This document shows positions 12,632 through 25,370 of a stretch of DNA of 64,000 bases, in pieces. Numbering within the stretch: the stretch's first letter is position 1; each line of letters begins with the position of its first letter. Origin of the DNA: Protopterus annectens. Lineage: Eukaryota; Chordata; Ceratodontiformes; Protopteridae. The notes under the pieces were generated by a model, which made no database searches, was not told the origin of the DNA, and saw nothing but the letters and a program-made list of their open reading frames with translations. The position numbers and the translations under genes were made by a program. Location of the stretch: positions 615,814,595 to 615,878,594 of the forward strand of contig NC_056730.1 of NCBI RefSeq assembly GCF_019279795.1, read 5' to 3'.

Positions 12632-13010
12632 CAAAAGAAGAGAACAGCATCAAAAAAGTATCAGCTACAACTGCTGATGATATAGACAGGAGATATAAAC
12701 AGGTAAGGAGGTATGGTAGGTGTAGAAACCAGATAAGGACGAGCGTTTTTGTATGGATGTAAGAGAGGCTTTGAGTTGAATAGTTAGTGTTGTACAGGGG
12801 GTGAAAAACCAGGAAGTAGACAGAAAGAAAAACAGGCTTTTAGGTTAGGTAGTCAGTTGAAGTGGGATGGAAGCCAGGTAACATTACAGTTGAACTGGCA
12901 TTTGGTTATTGGGTGTTGCCACCTAGTGGTGACAATGAAGAAAGGCAGGCAGCAATGGAGCAGGTCACTTACAATGTTTGCTGTGAAAGTATCAGGGACT
13001 AAGGTGACTT
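12632..13010. repeat. 379 bp direct repeat, copy 2
   Basis: Partner of 9836-10214. Its right edge (GGTGACTT) abuts satellite sequence directly, which makes it the outer end of the inserted unit. Confidence 0.9.
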
Positions 13011-13799
13011 ACATTTAAATAGCATGTCACTTACTCTGTGGTACGGTGATCTCACAGTTAGGACATTTTAATAGCATGTCACTTACATGTCACTTACTCT
13101 GTGGTGCAAAAAACTGTGGTGGTACAGCGGTAGCATTGTTGGCTCAAAGCAAGAGGTTCTCCTGTTCAATTTACGGCTGGAGTGCCTTCTGTGTGGAGTC
13201 TGCATGTCCTCCCAACGGTCGAGTGGCATCCAAAAGACATGCATGAATGGGCGTGCCTTCACTGAAGGTTGGGCGTTGGGCTGGCAACTCAGCACCATAA
13301 AAAATCTATTGCCAATCATTAGCGGACCGGAGTTCTGCTGTGGTGATGCCTAACTGGGAAAAGCCAAAAAGACAAACAACTTACTCTGTGGTGTAGTGAT
13401 TTCACAATTAGTACATTTAAAGAGCATGTCACTTACTCTGTGGTACAGTGCTCTCAGGATTAGTAGATTTCAATAGCATGTCACTTGCTCTGTGGTACAG
13501 TGATCAGACAGTACATTTAAATAGCATGTCACTTACTCTGTGGTGCAGTGATCTCAGAGTTAGTACATTTAAATAGCATGTCATTTATTCTGTGGTGCAG
13601 TGATCACACAGTTAGTACATTTAAATAGCAAGTCACTTACTCAGTGTTGCAGTGATCTCACAGTTAGTTCACTTAAATAGCTTGTCACTTACTCTCTGGT
13701 GAAGGGATCTCAAAGTTAGTACATTTAAATAGCATGTCACTTACTCTGTGGTACAGTAATCTCAGAGTTAGTATATTTGAAAAGCATGTCACTTACTCT
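13011..13799. repeat. Satellite array, part 3 (~52 bp unit)
   Basis: Well-preserved units of about 52 bp: TTTAAATAGCATGTCACTTA, then CTCTGTGGTGCAGTGATCTC, then ACAGTTAGTACA. The array is interrupted by a SINE at 13107-13378 and ends at the Harbinger terminus near 13800. Confidence 0.92.
13107..13378 (+). mobile_element. tRNA-derived SINE-like insertion
   Basis: The insertion starts with a tRNA-like head (GTGGTACAGCGGTAGCATTG, A-box-like; GTTCAATTTAC, B-box-like). The body includes GGAGTCTGCATGTCCTCCC and CAAAAGACATGCA, a central block I recognise from several animal SINEs. The 15 bp ACTTACTCTGTGGTG flanks it at 13092-13106 and 13379-13393. Because the host satellite repeats this word, the duplication could partly reflect the array itself. 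Confidence 0.75.
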
Positions 13800-13850
13800 G
13801 GGCTGGATTCACAAAGGCTTGCACGGAGTCTAAGAGTAGAGTAAGACTCC
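13800..13850 (+). repeat. Harbinger terminal sequence (left end of second element)
   Basis: GGGCTGGATTCACAAAGGC begins exactly where the satellite stops. It matches the inverted end at 3640 and the ends at 38464 and 49543. It lies 1.4 kb upstream of the plus-strand transposase. Confidence 0.7.
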
Positions 13851-15186
13851 AGCAAGCCAACATGTCTGCCGAGCGATCCAGGAACAGCTGGCAGGGTCGT
13901 GCAACTGAGCTCTCTAAACTAGTCCTACACAGACAGGGCTGGAATATGCAAATTACCTCAATTGCAGGCGAAAGCCATGCAAATGAGGTAAATTTGCGAT
14001 CCAGGAAACCCGAACCTGTCCGAGTAGGAGTAGTGTTATTTTCAGAAATGTACTCAGTTGATAACTGAGTATGGTTCTGCAAATAGCAAAACGGAGCCGT
14101 GTCAGCTGAAAAAAAGCATGCATTCACAGGAGGAAGCATGCCAATGGCCAAAAATATGGCCATTGGCAATGGGAAGTGATGCAAATTAAAAATAAAAAAA
14201 CTTTTTTTTATCCCGATCTCCAGGGTTTAACCGTAGTGCAGCACCGCGCAAATGTGCTGCGCCCTAAAAATCAGAAAATTAATAATTAAGATCCACAAAT
14301 GTGAATTTTATAGCTAAAATTAATTTACAATACAAGTGAATGGCAGGCTGAAGAAATCATGGCCACCAAGTAGAGGTTGCTAAGGGGGGAAGCACAGTCT
14401 AAGAGATGTAATGAAGCATTAGTAGGCAATCCTATGCAAATGAGAGTTATGATAGTGAATCGCAAGTTTATGTAGCAAATGAGAACAGTCAGTGGAGTGT
14501 AGGAGTAGGATAAGGGGAGTAACAGAGTAGAAGATAGGTGACATCACGAGGGGGGTATGTATGAAAGGAGTGAAGCTCACTGGAGCAGAGTGACATCTGT
14601 CAGCTTACATTTACATAACAGTGAAAGAGGTGTGTCAACAGGTAGGCCAGGTAAAGTCAAGAAATCGAAGGTGTATGCCATGGATAACACCAAAGTTTCT
14701 TGCTGAGAGTGCATGCGCAAGTGTGTGTGCCAGTAAACCCGAGTAAGACAGTGTGCGCGCGTGTAAGTGTGTATGCACGCGTGTAGGCTTGAGTAAGCAT
14801 ATGTAAGGCTGTGTAAACAGTTGTAAGCACCGGTGTGCACGTGTTTTAACAGGAATAAGCAAGTTTTAGTCCATGTAAGCATGTGTGCATGCGTGTGAGC
14901 TGGTGTGTGCGTGTTTGCGCTTGTTTGCGTGGCGCTGCCCTCTGAGGAAACAGAAAGAGAAAAGGAAGCACAACAAATAGTAGAAAGTTAACCAGGGAGT
15001 ACTAGCAGAGCTTGCAGGTGAAAACAATCAGAATAAGCCAATTACACAGGCATTACACTAGCCCAGCCCAGCCCAGCACTTAAAACTCAGCAAAAAACAT
15101 TCCAGTATGTTTTTCTCAGACACACTGCAACACTGCAGTAAGCTAATAGAAGTGAAAACTGAAAAAAGCTTTACTGAGACAAAGAA
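13851..15186. other. Harbinger 5' non-coding/subterminal region
   Basis: No gene seen. From 14690 to 14930 there are many spaced copies of GTAAGC/GTGTAAGC-type words, a possible subterminal binding-site array. ORFs on the minus strand here (14577-14882) are translations of that repetitive sequence. Confidence 0.5.
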
Positions 15187-16338
15187 ATGTTAAGGGCTGC
15201 CATTGCTGTCATAAGGCGACATATGCAACATGCTGAGGGTGGTGACAATGCAAATGCTGCTGAGCAACCCACAGTGAGGAGACGGAGAAGAGTGTAAAGA
15301 CACAGGGTAACCTACCAGGGGCTACATGAGCTGGAGATAGTGGAGTGCTATATAGTGGACAGAGAGCTCCTGCAGCAAATTGTTGAGCTGTGCAGGCCAC
15401 ACCTCACACACAGAACCAACAGAGGGGAACCCATCCCAGTGGAAACCAAGGTAGGTGCTGGCCTAAGAATATTAGCAACAGGTACCTTCCAGAGACCAAC
15501 TGGTGATATGATGGGGATTTCACAGGCATCAGCATCTAGGGTACTGCACCAGTTCCTGAATGCCATGGCAGCACATGTCAGTGATCATGTATATTTCCCC
15601 AATTCCCATGAGGTATTGGCCAGCAATATGCGTCTCTTCCAGCAAATAGCAGAATACCCTGAGGTAGTGGGTGCAATAGACTGCACGCACATTTGCATCA
15701 AAGCACCAGCCGGTGAGCGGGGTAGGGTCTACTATAACCACAAGGGTTACCCCTCCATCAACTGCCAGGTCATGTGTGATGCCCAGGGCATAATAATGAA
15801 TGTGTGTGCTGGCTGCCCTGGAAGCTACCATGACTCCCATATCTGGCATCTGACACAGCTGTACCAGACATTTGCCAATGGGGACATCCCTCATGGTCAC
15901 CTAGTGGGGGATGCTGGATATGCACTTGAGCTGTGGCTGATGACACCCATCAGAAATGCACACACACCTGAACAGGAACACCATAATGAGGCACACGCAC
16001 AAACACGAAATGTAATCGAGCATGTGTTTGGGCTGCTCAAGTCATGGTTCCAGTGCCTGGACACATCTGGTGGAGCCTTGCAGTACTCACCAACTACATG
16101 TACCCAAATAGTCATGGTATGTGCTATGCTACACAATATGATCCTGCGAAAACAGCTGCAGCAGGAGCAGCATAGGGCTGGGCACAACAGCCCCCCACCA
16201 TTGCCAAGGCCATCACCGGCAGAGCGTGACTCGGAGGAGGAACAACCTGACCCTGCTCCAGTAGGCAGAAGGAGGCGTGCCCACTATGCTTTGGCCTTGG
16301 CAAAGAGGCAACGCATAGCATATACACTGGCTCAGTAG
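15187..16338 (+). pseudogene. PIF/Harbinger transposase (HARBI1-like), near-intact
   Basis: DDE transposase of about 383 residues if started at the ATG at 15187, the position that aligns with the other copy (AAIAVI...). The only lesion seen is an in-frame TAA at 15295-15297 (codon 37), where the other copy has TTC. A protein starting from the downstream Met at 15340 would be 332 residues and fully open. It has a helix-turn-helix-like segment (residues ~106-126, GDMMGISQASASRVLHQFL). The catalytic candidates are Asp165 (GAIDCTH), Asp216 (SYHDSHIW) and Glu278 (IEHVFG), with GDAGY between the last two. The C-terminus is basic (GRRRRAHYALALAKRQR), probably a nuclear localisation signal. It is convergent with the Myb/SANT gene at 30387-27161, as expected of two-gene Harbinger elements. 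Confidence 0.93.
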
Positions 16339-17404
16339 AAACCCTGGAAATGATACCTCTCTCTGACATGCACATATAGTAAAAGTGATGCCTAACTTGA
16401 CACTACCTGTTAACAAACATGTATAGGGAGTGTAAAATGTGCATCCAACATAGGCAGCCCTGCAGCACCACCTGAGGCATGATTGCTATGTGTTAAGCAA
16501 TATAAAGCACTGCTAAACAGCTCTCACCACTATTTAGTATATGTGAACAAAATTGCACACACTAAGTAGCACAACTACAGGCAATGTTCAGCAATATTGT
16601 GCACTGTCCAGCAATGTTGGGCAACATTGAGCAATGTTGTGCAAGTCTGGTCAAATGTGGGTATAGTTCATCAAATGCAGGTTAACAAGTTCATATTTGC
16701 TTCACTTTTCTTGAAGCAGTCTGTTCTGCCATGTATGAAAATATGAAGCAGTGACAGTCCTTGAACCCATGATACAGTGCACTATAATCAGAGTACAGTG
16801 CACTATAATCAGAGTACAGAACCACTAAACCATGACGGTATGTCAATCGTCAGCTTGCATGAAAAAATGTTGATAAGTCAATGCTAAGTATCTAATGGAA
16901 ACCTTGCATGCATAGCATAATCCCTGTTGAGTTAAGACACAAAGGTGAGGCCTGCAGTAATAATAGAACTTGATATTCAACACACATATAATATAAATGT
17001 TAATATTGGTAAGGTTCACACACATCAACAAACATAGTGGACTTCAGACAGTAAAATACTGCAAGGTCACACTGGGCATGCTCACACACTTGAAACTATG
17101 AGACAAATGTCAGGCAACAAAACACTGAAAGTCTGAACTGGGCATGCTCACACACTTAGGTCAAGTTTGAGTACAGCAGTGGGCCACACATATTCCTCAG
17201 TTGCAAGTGTCAACCCAGGAACCTCGCACTCTTCACCAATCCACCATGTGCACACAGTGATATAACAACAGACACAATATAAAATAGTGAAATACTGTCA
17301 CAATCAAATATGTCATGCAGAAACCTAGATTGTTCATAGGAAGTGGTAAAGCAAAGAAGAAACAAAACCTGCAATCAGTACCATCACTGAACAATGTGCA
17401 TCCT
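16339..17404. other. Non-coding Harbinger interior
   Basis: No gene. It contains a perfect short tandem (GTGCACTATAATCAGAGTACA, about 21 bp, twice near 16780-16820) and a diverged ~75 bp direct repeat containing GGGCATGCTCACACACTT (17075-17160). Confidence 0.5.
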
Positions 17405-20400
17405 GAACATTAGCATAGGTTCAGAGGTTGACACTAGGCTATCTGCCCTAGGGTATGTAGAAGCCTAGCCACAGTGTGTTTGTAGTCTGCAATCATGCTA
17501 GATCAGTAGACTGTGCCTGTCAATAGTATGTCGCACAAGATATCTCAGATATGTTCATTTCATTCTGCCTCTGTCTAGCAAGAACCCATAACATATCCCA
17601 GGCCTAAACATATGATCACCCGTCCACCTGTGAAGATGTCAGCTGTAGGTGGTCAGCATGGGTCTGTGCATATGTGGTACTATGATCACATTCCTGAGTG
17701 AGTGGAGCCTCTGTGATGGTAATATGCCCCTCCAGCATGTCCTATTGACATCATTGCTCATGTACCTGTCCCTGGAGCATGTTGCTGTAAGGGACTTTGA
17801 TATCCTCACATGGGGCCTCTCCATCAATGCTGTGATGGACATAGCATCAAACAAAAATCACAGACTGCATCCAAGTAGGCAGTAAGCAACTGAGGAGAGG
17901 TGGGGTCACCATAGCCAAACTGTGCATACCATCTGTGTGAGTCCCTAGATCCACTTGGTTATGTAAATCTGTGTACATTCCAGTTGCTGCAGGTGTTGGG
18001 TAAGGTACATCTGAAATGGGCCATTGTATCCAAGCATGTGCCAGATAACTACAGGGTCACAATGACCCCACCTGATCTGGATGTAAAACTGTATGGGATA
18101 AGGTTGCCTAAATAGAAGATGTGTCCAACAACAATGGCAGCGTGAATGTCAAGGCAAGTGTACTAAGTATTCATGTCCCCAAATCCCAAACCACACACAC
18201 TGTACGTGATGTATCATCACCTATGTGGTAATGTGTGTGCACGATGTTACTACCAAAGGTGATGACTATGCATCTAAAGTAAGGTAGCTGTAGGCCATGG
18301 CTCTGGCACCAGTCAGCCATCTCTGTGAGACCCTTTCTGAGGATGCCTGTGCCAGCTGTGGAGTTGAATATGACACACAGTTTGCAGTCATCTGCAAACA
18401 TGGTCATCCATATTCCTCCTGTGTTAGCCAGTATGTATCAGAAATATATACAGAACAAGAGAAGTCCCAGGACTGAGCCCTGTGGGATGCCATGTGTAAC
18501 TGGTATATAGTCAGACATGGCACCTGCAATACTGACCATGTGTGTGCTATCCATGACCCAGTTAGCAATCCAGATTGTGACATATGTGTAGATATTGAAT
18601 CTGGTGATCTAATGTGTAAAGGCCAAGTGGGGTATTGTGTAGAAGTGGTGTGCGAGCTCCAGGTAGGCTGTGTGGACAACCCTGTGTCATCTATGGACCT
18701 GTTAACTGTTTAAAGACATCAAACATCTGCAAGAGGCAAGACATGCCCACAACAACACCAAATTGTGTAGGATCCAGTGTCTGTAGGTTCACAATGTGTA
18801 TGTGTATGTGTTCCATGATGATACACTCCATAGCATAGCAGACCAGGATAGTTACGCATATATTGTGATAATGTCCAGGGTCCCTTGTGGCACCAGCACT
18901 GTGTAGTGGGTACACCGTAGCGGTACGCCATTCCATGGGTACACATCCTGTAGTAACTGTGATATTGAACAGTGACATAATGTGAGTGTGAAGTTTGTCA
19001 TGAATCTCATGTATGCCACAGTCTGGGACACTATCTGGTCCCACTGATGCTGTGTTGTCTGCTATGGAGAGGGCAGCACACACATGTCCATCTGTGATGT
19101 CAGGGAGGCTACACCCTGTTGTGATGGACATGTGCACTGCAGGGGGGATGGTGGGGAAACATTCCCACTGAACCTGTTGTCCAGGATGTTCGCAATGTCA
19201 GTGGGTTCACTGTATCATTTGTAATTATGCAGTAACTCACAGCATATCTGTGAGTTCCCACACAGGTCCCTGACATAACTAAATAAGGCCTTGTGATTGT
19301 CCACAGTGTCTGTTGCAAGTGTCTGTTAGAAGTGGGCCTTAAATGAATCAACAACTGATCGTAGCTATACCATAGTAGCGATCAGAGATGCCTTCCAGAT
19401 TGTGATTGTGCACTATAATGTAGTAGCCTCCTCCTGTCCTTGTACAGCTCAGTAATGGCTGTGGTCCAGTAGACAGGTCCCCTGACTTTGAAGGAGTGAG
19501 TCTTGCAGTTATCTGGGATAGCATGATCCAAGAATTCTAGTAGTTGTCCATAGAATGTGCTTGTAAAGTATGTAGTTGTCTGATCCGTAATAAATACTGT
19601 CCCAGGGTCATTGAGGGATACCACCTCAGTTTGTACAAGTGTGATGTTTGCTCATGAGAAGTATGTCACTGAGATCACATAGGATGTGTGTGTGTGTATG
19701 GGATATGTATGTCTAGTGAGATGAATGTATGTTCCGACCTTAACAATTACAGGTATACCTCTGTTGTGGAACATAGAGTCCCCATGTGTGTGATGATCAG
19801 GTACCACATGTATAACCCCCTGTGGGTGTTGTGACCAGGTCTGCCCTAGCATTTGAGTGTAACAATCTTAGCAACTGTTGTGCAAGGGTGTCACTGCTTG
19901 AGTAGTATACCCAGTCAATGTTTGTGTATTTGAAGTCACACAATATAATGGTGTTTGGTGAGACCCTCACATTCCCCAGTGTTCCCAGGAATAACGACTG
20001 TTGTGCCCATATTTGGGAGTGTGGTCTTTAACAGTCTACAAACTGAAATGCAGTTTTGACCACTCTCAGTTGCACATGTACATTCCCCAATGCCTTGTGT
20101 ACTGCTACCAACCTGGAGATGTGTGTATGAATGATGTATATGGAATCCCCCTTATTGTTGTTGTCCAGTCCGAGTCCTGTGTCTGAAAACCATGGTATGA
20201 CATAAAACATGTTAGTGCTGCTTTGGTTTTGTGAGCCTGAACCAGGTGTTTGTTACTGCACATATATCAACAGATTCCATACTGATGTGAGACCTGAGTG
20301 CATGCATTCTGAGGGTTAGACATCAGTTGTTGAGCACCATCACTCTCCGTTTCCTGTACCTTGTAACATCTATGGCTGTGGTTATGTCATCTGACCCTTG

Positions 20401-21400
20401 CTTCAAACAGCCACTATGTGTGTGTCAAGACCCTAAGGCAGTCTGTGAAAGCCTAGGGGTGACAGGTGCATGGCGTCCATAGCGAATGTACATGGCATGT
20501 TGTGCATATAATCCCAGGCTGACAGACACTGGATCCCCTGTGAATGACAACAATATGTTAGGCAACTGTTAAAACTGATCATGTCATCTGTATACTGTGA
20601 CATAGTACTTGGTGAGGGTAAGATGCTACACAAGGTCAGGTTCATACTGTCCTGGGCTACATGATCAGAGAGCCCCTCTATGTCTCTTGCCATGTAGTCC
20701 AGCGAGGAACGTCTGAGGGTCTACACACCAGAATGCTCAATGATGGAGCCATATTTGTACTTGCAGTGGACTGACAACAGTGCATGTGTCATGTGGCATA
20801 TCCTGGCACCCGACACACAGCACAAAGTGACCTTCAGCTTGTTCAGCCTGGTGAGTGGGATGTCAGTGTGACCGACAATTACACTCACCTAATACAGTTG
20901 TATGAGGTGTGTTGTGTAGGCCTAAGGGCAGTGACTGTGTGGCACAATGACTTTGTGAACTATGTGATAATATGTGTGTATGGCTGTGTGTTAGCAGTTG
21001 TTTGTGTGTCTGCTTTGGATGTCTCAGCTGCTTAGGCAGAGTACATTTAGATGCTCCAAGTATGTCATTGTGTGTCAATGTATACGGTTTGCTGTTGTCA
21101 TAGGTGCATGTGTGACTGTATTTGTGGTGTGTGTGGTTACCTTCACCACCCGATAGACTGTGCCAGTCATGGCTTGGGAGAGCTCAGTCTCCTGTCCGTC
21201 TATACAGTTGCACCTCTCACAAATATCTGAGTTTGTTGGTAGGAGGACAGTGTTACCTGTGTACATAAGGCAGTTGTAACAATGCGTCAGAATTTCAATA
21301 TGCACCAGCTGGACTGGAGAGTACACACAAAACCGACCTTTGGACATGCCAAGATATGATGATGACATACACTGTCGACTGATCACAAAGGATAATTATT
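17405..21400 (-). mobile_element. CR1-type LINE, heavily decayed but near full length
   Basis: This aligns along its length with the CR1 at 57018-61985. The ORF1 region (21386-20430) has the zinc-knuckle (HCYNC...CERC) and the SGNH-esterase end DAMHLSPLG, retaining the His of the catalytic pair. The ORF2 region (about 20380-17640) has EN fragments and the RT motif MFADDCKL at 18400-18380, plus a C-terminal CWRGILPSQRL segment. The 3' end carries the family words GGTTC and CTAGGCTATCTGCCCTAGG. Frames are broken many times. Composition has drifted to TG/CA-rich and CpG-poor like its surroundings, so it is much older than the copy at 57-62 kb. Confidence 0.88.
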
Positions 21401-22409
21401 ATGTCAAGTGTGTAAAAGAGTATAACAGGGTTTTAGTGTTCAGGTTTGTTGTTGCTGTGGAAAGATAATCTGCAAAGGAGTACAGACAGAAACATTACAC
21501 CTCCTTCAACTATGTCAGAAATATCGATGTACAGTCATATATGTCCTGATTCAGGGTCAACTGTACCCAACTGACAATGTCAACATCCTGTCAGACAGGC
21601 CCATACATACATACCCACCTCCCAGTGACAAAAGGCCCTAACATCATACCAGGAGATATCACATGTAGAATGTGTAAACTGGTCCCCACAATGCCAAATG
21701 AATCCCATCACGTGGATAACATTGTTTCCCCATATGTGTCATAAGTGAACGACAGGGCAAACAGACACTGCACCCGAACAGTTTGTTGAGCCTCACACTC
21801 TCTACAGGATCTTACACCATTGAATGTGTTACAGCAACATGTGGCACACCCCACAAGTGTTGGTGCACAACACACCATGGGAACTATATTCCTATAAGCC
21901 TACAAAGTCCAAAATGCTAGTCCATGGAGTCCATCATGATTGCAGTCAGGAACAGAGATATTGTAAACCGACAAACACACAAGACAAACGTCTGTTGTAT
22001 GTTAATGAGCACATCATGTTCCCCAAACCTGCTAGATATCTTGCAAGGCAGCCACCCAGGACAAACATCACTGACAGGAGCAACACAGGTCCCACATAGA
22101 CCTTGAATAGCCCTTTACCAACATCACAGACACATGTGGTATCCACAAAACCTACAATCCGTGCATGAATATGTATTGTCATATGAAGGAATGGTGATAT
22201 GACAACAGATAGATCACACCAGGTACGAATTGTGTATTCCTGTTCAAGATGTTCACACCTGCTGACCCACAAGGTTCATTTGTGGGATTGCATAACACTA
22301 CGTGCACACACATAACCATGTCCAGTCTGATGTCAGCAACCTACAAACATAGCATGTGAATAGAAACCACACAATCAAGCATGTAGCATGTCGTGTTAAT
22401 GTGTATCTC
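21401..22409. other. No recognisable gene
   Basis: AT/CA-rich sequence of the same composition as the Harbinger interior. ORFs at 21824-22106 have no recognisable motif. Confidence 0.5.
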
Positions 22410-25370
22410 ACTAGTATCATAACATAGTTAGATAGGTGCTTGAATCCTGCAATTGCACAGTGTGTGTGTATGTATGTCTGTGTGTGAGATTGGCTTCAAG
22501 AGAAGTGGCCTTTTTGGAGACTGTGGAAACACATATAGCATGCCATGTTAATGCGTGTCTCTGCAGCAGCATAACATAGTTAGGTAGGGGTTTGAATCCT
22601 GCAAATGCTGAGTGTGAATGTGTGTGTGTGAGACTGCCTTTGAGAGGAGTGGCCTTTTTGGAGACTGTGGAAATACATTAGGAGTGGTGAATCCCTCTTT
22701 GCCAAGTGTGATGATGTCAGCATCCTACAAATAGAGCTTTGGAAAAGAATGCTCCTAGTAAAGCAAATAGTGTGTCATGTTAATGTATATCGCGCTAGTG
22801 TCATAACATAGCCAGATAGGGGTTTGAGTCCTGCAAATGCCACGTATGTGTGTGATTTCCTTTGAAAGGAGTAGCCTTTTTGGAGACTGTGGTAACACAT
22901 TTTAAAAGAGGTACATCCCTCTTTGGAAAGTCTGATGATGTCAGCATCCTACAAATATTTTTATCCGACAAATATTTTAAAAGAGGTACATCCCTCTTTG
23001 GAAAGTCTGATGATGTCAGCATCCTACAAATATTCAAGCAGAACAAAAAAAAAAACCCAGTAATGCATATAGCGTGCTGTGTTAATGCGTATTTTTCTAG
23101 TCGCATAACATAGTTAGGTAGGGGTTTGAATCCTACAAATGTTGTGTGTGTAAGACTGCCTTTGAGAGGAGTGGCCTTTTTGGAGACTGTGAAGATACAT
23201 TAGGAGTGGTGAATCCCTCTTTGCCAAGTGTGATGATGTCAGCATCCTACAAATAGAGCTTTGGAAAAGAATGCTCCTAGTAAAGCAAATAGTGTGTCAT
23301 TTTAATGTGTATCTCGCTAGTGTCATAACATAGCCAGGTAGGGGTTTGAGTCCTGCAAATGCCAAGTATGTGTGTGATTTCCTTTGAAAGGAGGAGACTG
23401 TGGAAACACATTTTAAAAGAGGTACATCCCTCTTTGGAAAGTCTGATGATGTCAGCATCCTACAAATATTTTTATCCTACAAATATTTTAAAAGAGGTAC
23501 ATCCCTCTTTGGAAAGTCTGATGATGTCAGCATCCTACAAATATTCAAGCAGAACAGAAAGAACCCAGTAATGCATATAGCGTGCTGTGTTAATGTGTAT
23601 CTTTCCAGTCGCATAACATAGTTTGGTAGGGGTTTGAATCCTACAAATGTTGAGTGTGAACGTGTGTGTGTAAGACTGCCTTTGAGAGGAGTGGCCTTTT
23701 TGGAGACTGTGAAGATACATTAGGAGTGGTGAATCCCTCTTTGCCAAGTGTGATGATGTCAGCATCCTACAAATAGAGCTTTGGAAAAGAATGCTCCTAG
23801 TCAAGTAAATGGTGTGTCATGTTAATGTGTATCTCGCTAGTGTCATAACATAGCCAGGTAGGGGTTTAAGTCCTACAAATGCCAAATATATGTGTGATTT
23901 CCTTTGAAAGGAGTAGCCTTTTTGGAGACTGTGGAAACACATTTTAAAAGAGGTACATCCCTCTTTGGAAAGTCTGATGATGTCAGCATCCTACAAATAT
24001 TTTAAAAGAGGTACATCCCTCTTTGGAAAGTCTGATCATGTCAGCATCTTACAAATATTCAAGCAGAACAGAAAGAACCCAGTAATGCATATAGTGTGCT
24101 GTGCTAAAGCGTATCTTTTTTCTGTCGCATAACATAGTTAGGTAGTGGTTTGAATCCTACAAATGTTGAGTGTGAATGTGTGTAAGACTGCCTTTGAGAG
24201 GAGTGGCCTTTTTGGAGACTGTGAAGATACATTAGGAGTGGTGAATCCCTCTTTGCCAAGTGTGATGATGTCCGCATCCTACAAATAGAGCTTTGGAAAA
24301 GAATGCTCCTAGTAAAGCAAATAGTATGTCATGTTAATGTATATCTCGCTAGTGTCATAACATAACCAGGTAGGGGTTTGAGTCCTGCAAATGCCAAGTA
24401 TGTGTGTGATTTCCTTTGAAAGGAGTAGCCTTTTTGGAGACTGTGGAAACACATTTTAAAAGAGGTACATCCCTCTTTGGAAAGTCTGATGATGTCAGCA
24501 TCCTACAAATATTTTAAAAGAGGTACATCCCTCTTTGGAAAGTCTGATGATGTCAGCATCCTACAAATTTTCAAGCAGAACAGAAAGAGTCTAGTAATGC
24601 ATATAGCGTGCTGTGTTAATGCGTATCTTTCCAGTCGCATAACATAATTAGGTAGGGATTTGAATCCTGCAAATGTTGAGTGTGAACGTGTGTGTGTATG
24701 ACTGCTTTTGAGAGGAGTGGCCTTTTTGGAGACTGTGAAGATACATTAGGAGTGGTGAATCCCTCTTTGCCAAGTGTGATGATGTCAGCATCCTACAAAT
24801 AGAGCTTTGGAAAAGAATGCTCCTAGTAAAGCAAAGTGTGTGTCATGTTAATGTGTATCTCGCTAGTGTCATAACATAGCCAGGTAGGGATTTGAGTCCT
24901 GCAAATGCCAAGTATGTGTGTGATTTCCTGTGAGAGGAGGTAACTGTGGAAGCACATTTTAAAAAAGGTGCATCCCTCTTTGGAAAGTCTGATGATGTCA
25001 GCATCCTACAAATATTCAAGGAGAACAAAAACTACCCAGTAATGCATATAGCATGCTGTCTTAATGCGTATCTCTCTAGTAGCATAACATAGTTAGGCAG
25101 GGGTTTGAATCCTGAAAATGCAGCGTGTGTGTGTGTGTGTATGTGTGAGACTGCCGTTGAGAGGAGTGGCCTTTTTGGAGACTATGGAAATATATTAGGA
25201 GTGGTGAATCCCTCTTTGCCAAGTGTGATGATGTCAGCATCCTACAAATAGAGCTTTGGAAAAGATCATTCCCAGTAAAGGAAATAGCGCATCGTATTAA
25301 TGCGTATGTCACAAGTGTCATAGCATAGTTTGGTAGGGGTTTGAGTCCTGCAAATGCTGTGTTTGTGCCA
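22410..25370. repeat. Tandem array of a ~515 bp dimeric repeat
   Basis: About 5.5 copies. The marker CATAACATAGCCAGGTAGGG recurs at about 22806, 23327, 23848, 24359 and 24873 (spacing 511-522). A diverged sister marker (CATAACATAGTTAGGTAGGG) lies between them at about 22570, 23104, 23612, 24128, 24641 and 25084. Each monomer carries GGGGTTTGARTCCTRCAAAT, a Pol III B-box-like word, and GTGATGATGTCAGCATCCTA. One monomer type has an extra internal duplication (TTTTAAAAGAGGTACATCCC). This is a two-monomer higher-order structure. Confidence 0.95.

Larger units (their letters stand above)
5943..13010 (-). mobile_element. Long L2-type LINE inserted in the satellite array
   Basis: The 3' end at 5943 carries the family TTTATTT tail. 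ORF2 covers roughly 9263-6340 (see separate entry). An extended 5' region (9273-13010) contains a 379 bp direct repeat. Satellite units flank both sides (5451-5942 and from 13011), so the whole 7 kb appears inserted in the array. Whether 10215-13010 truly belongs to L2 or is another insertion is uncertain; its AT-rich sequence shows no ORF. Confidence 0.6.

Noticed and set aside
22900..25020. CTGATGATGTCAGCATCC in the dimeric repeat as a hammerhead ribozyme (as in newt satellite 2)
   Set aside because: CUGAUGA is present, but no stem II followed by GAAA at a suitable distance occurs on either strand; the nearby GAAA lies upstream with no room for stems.
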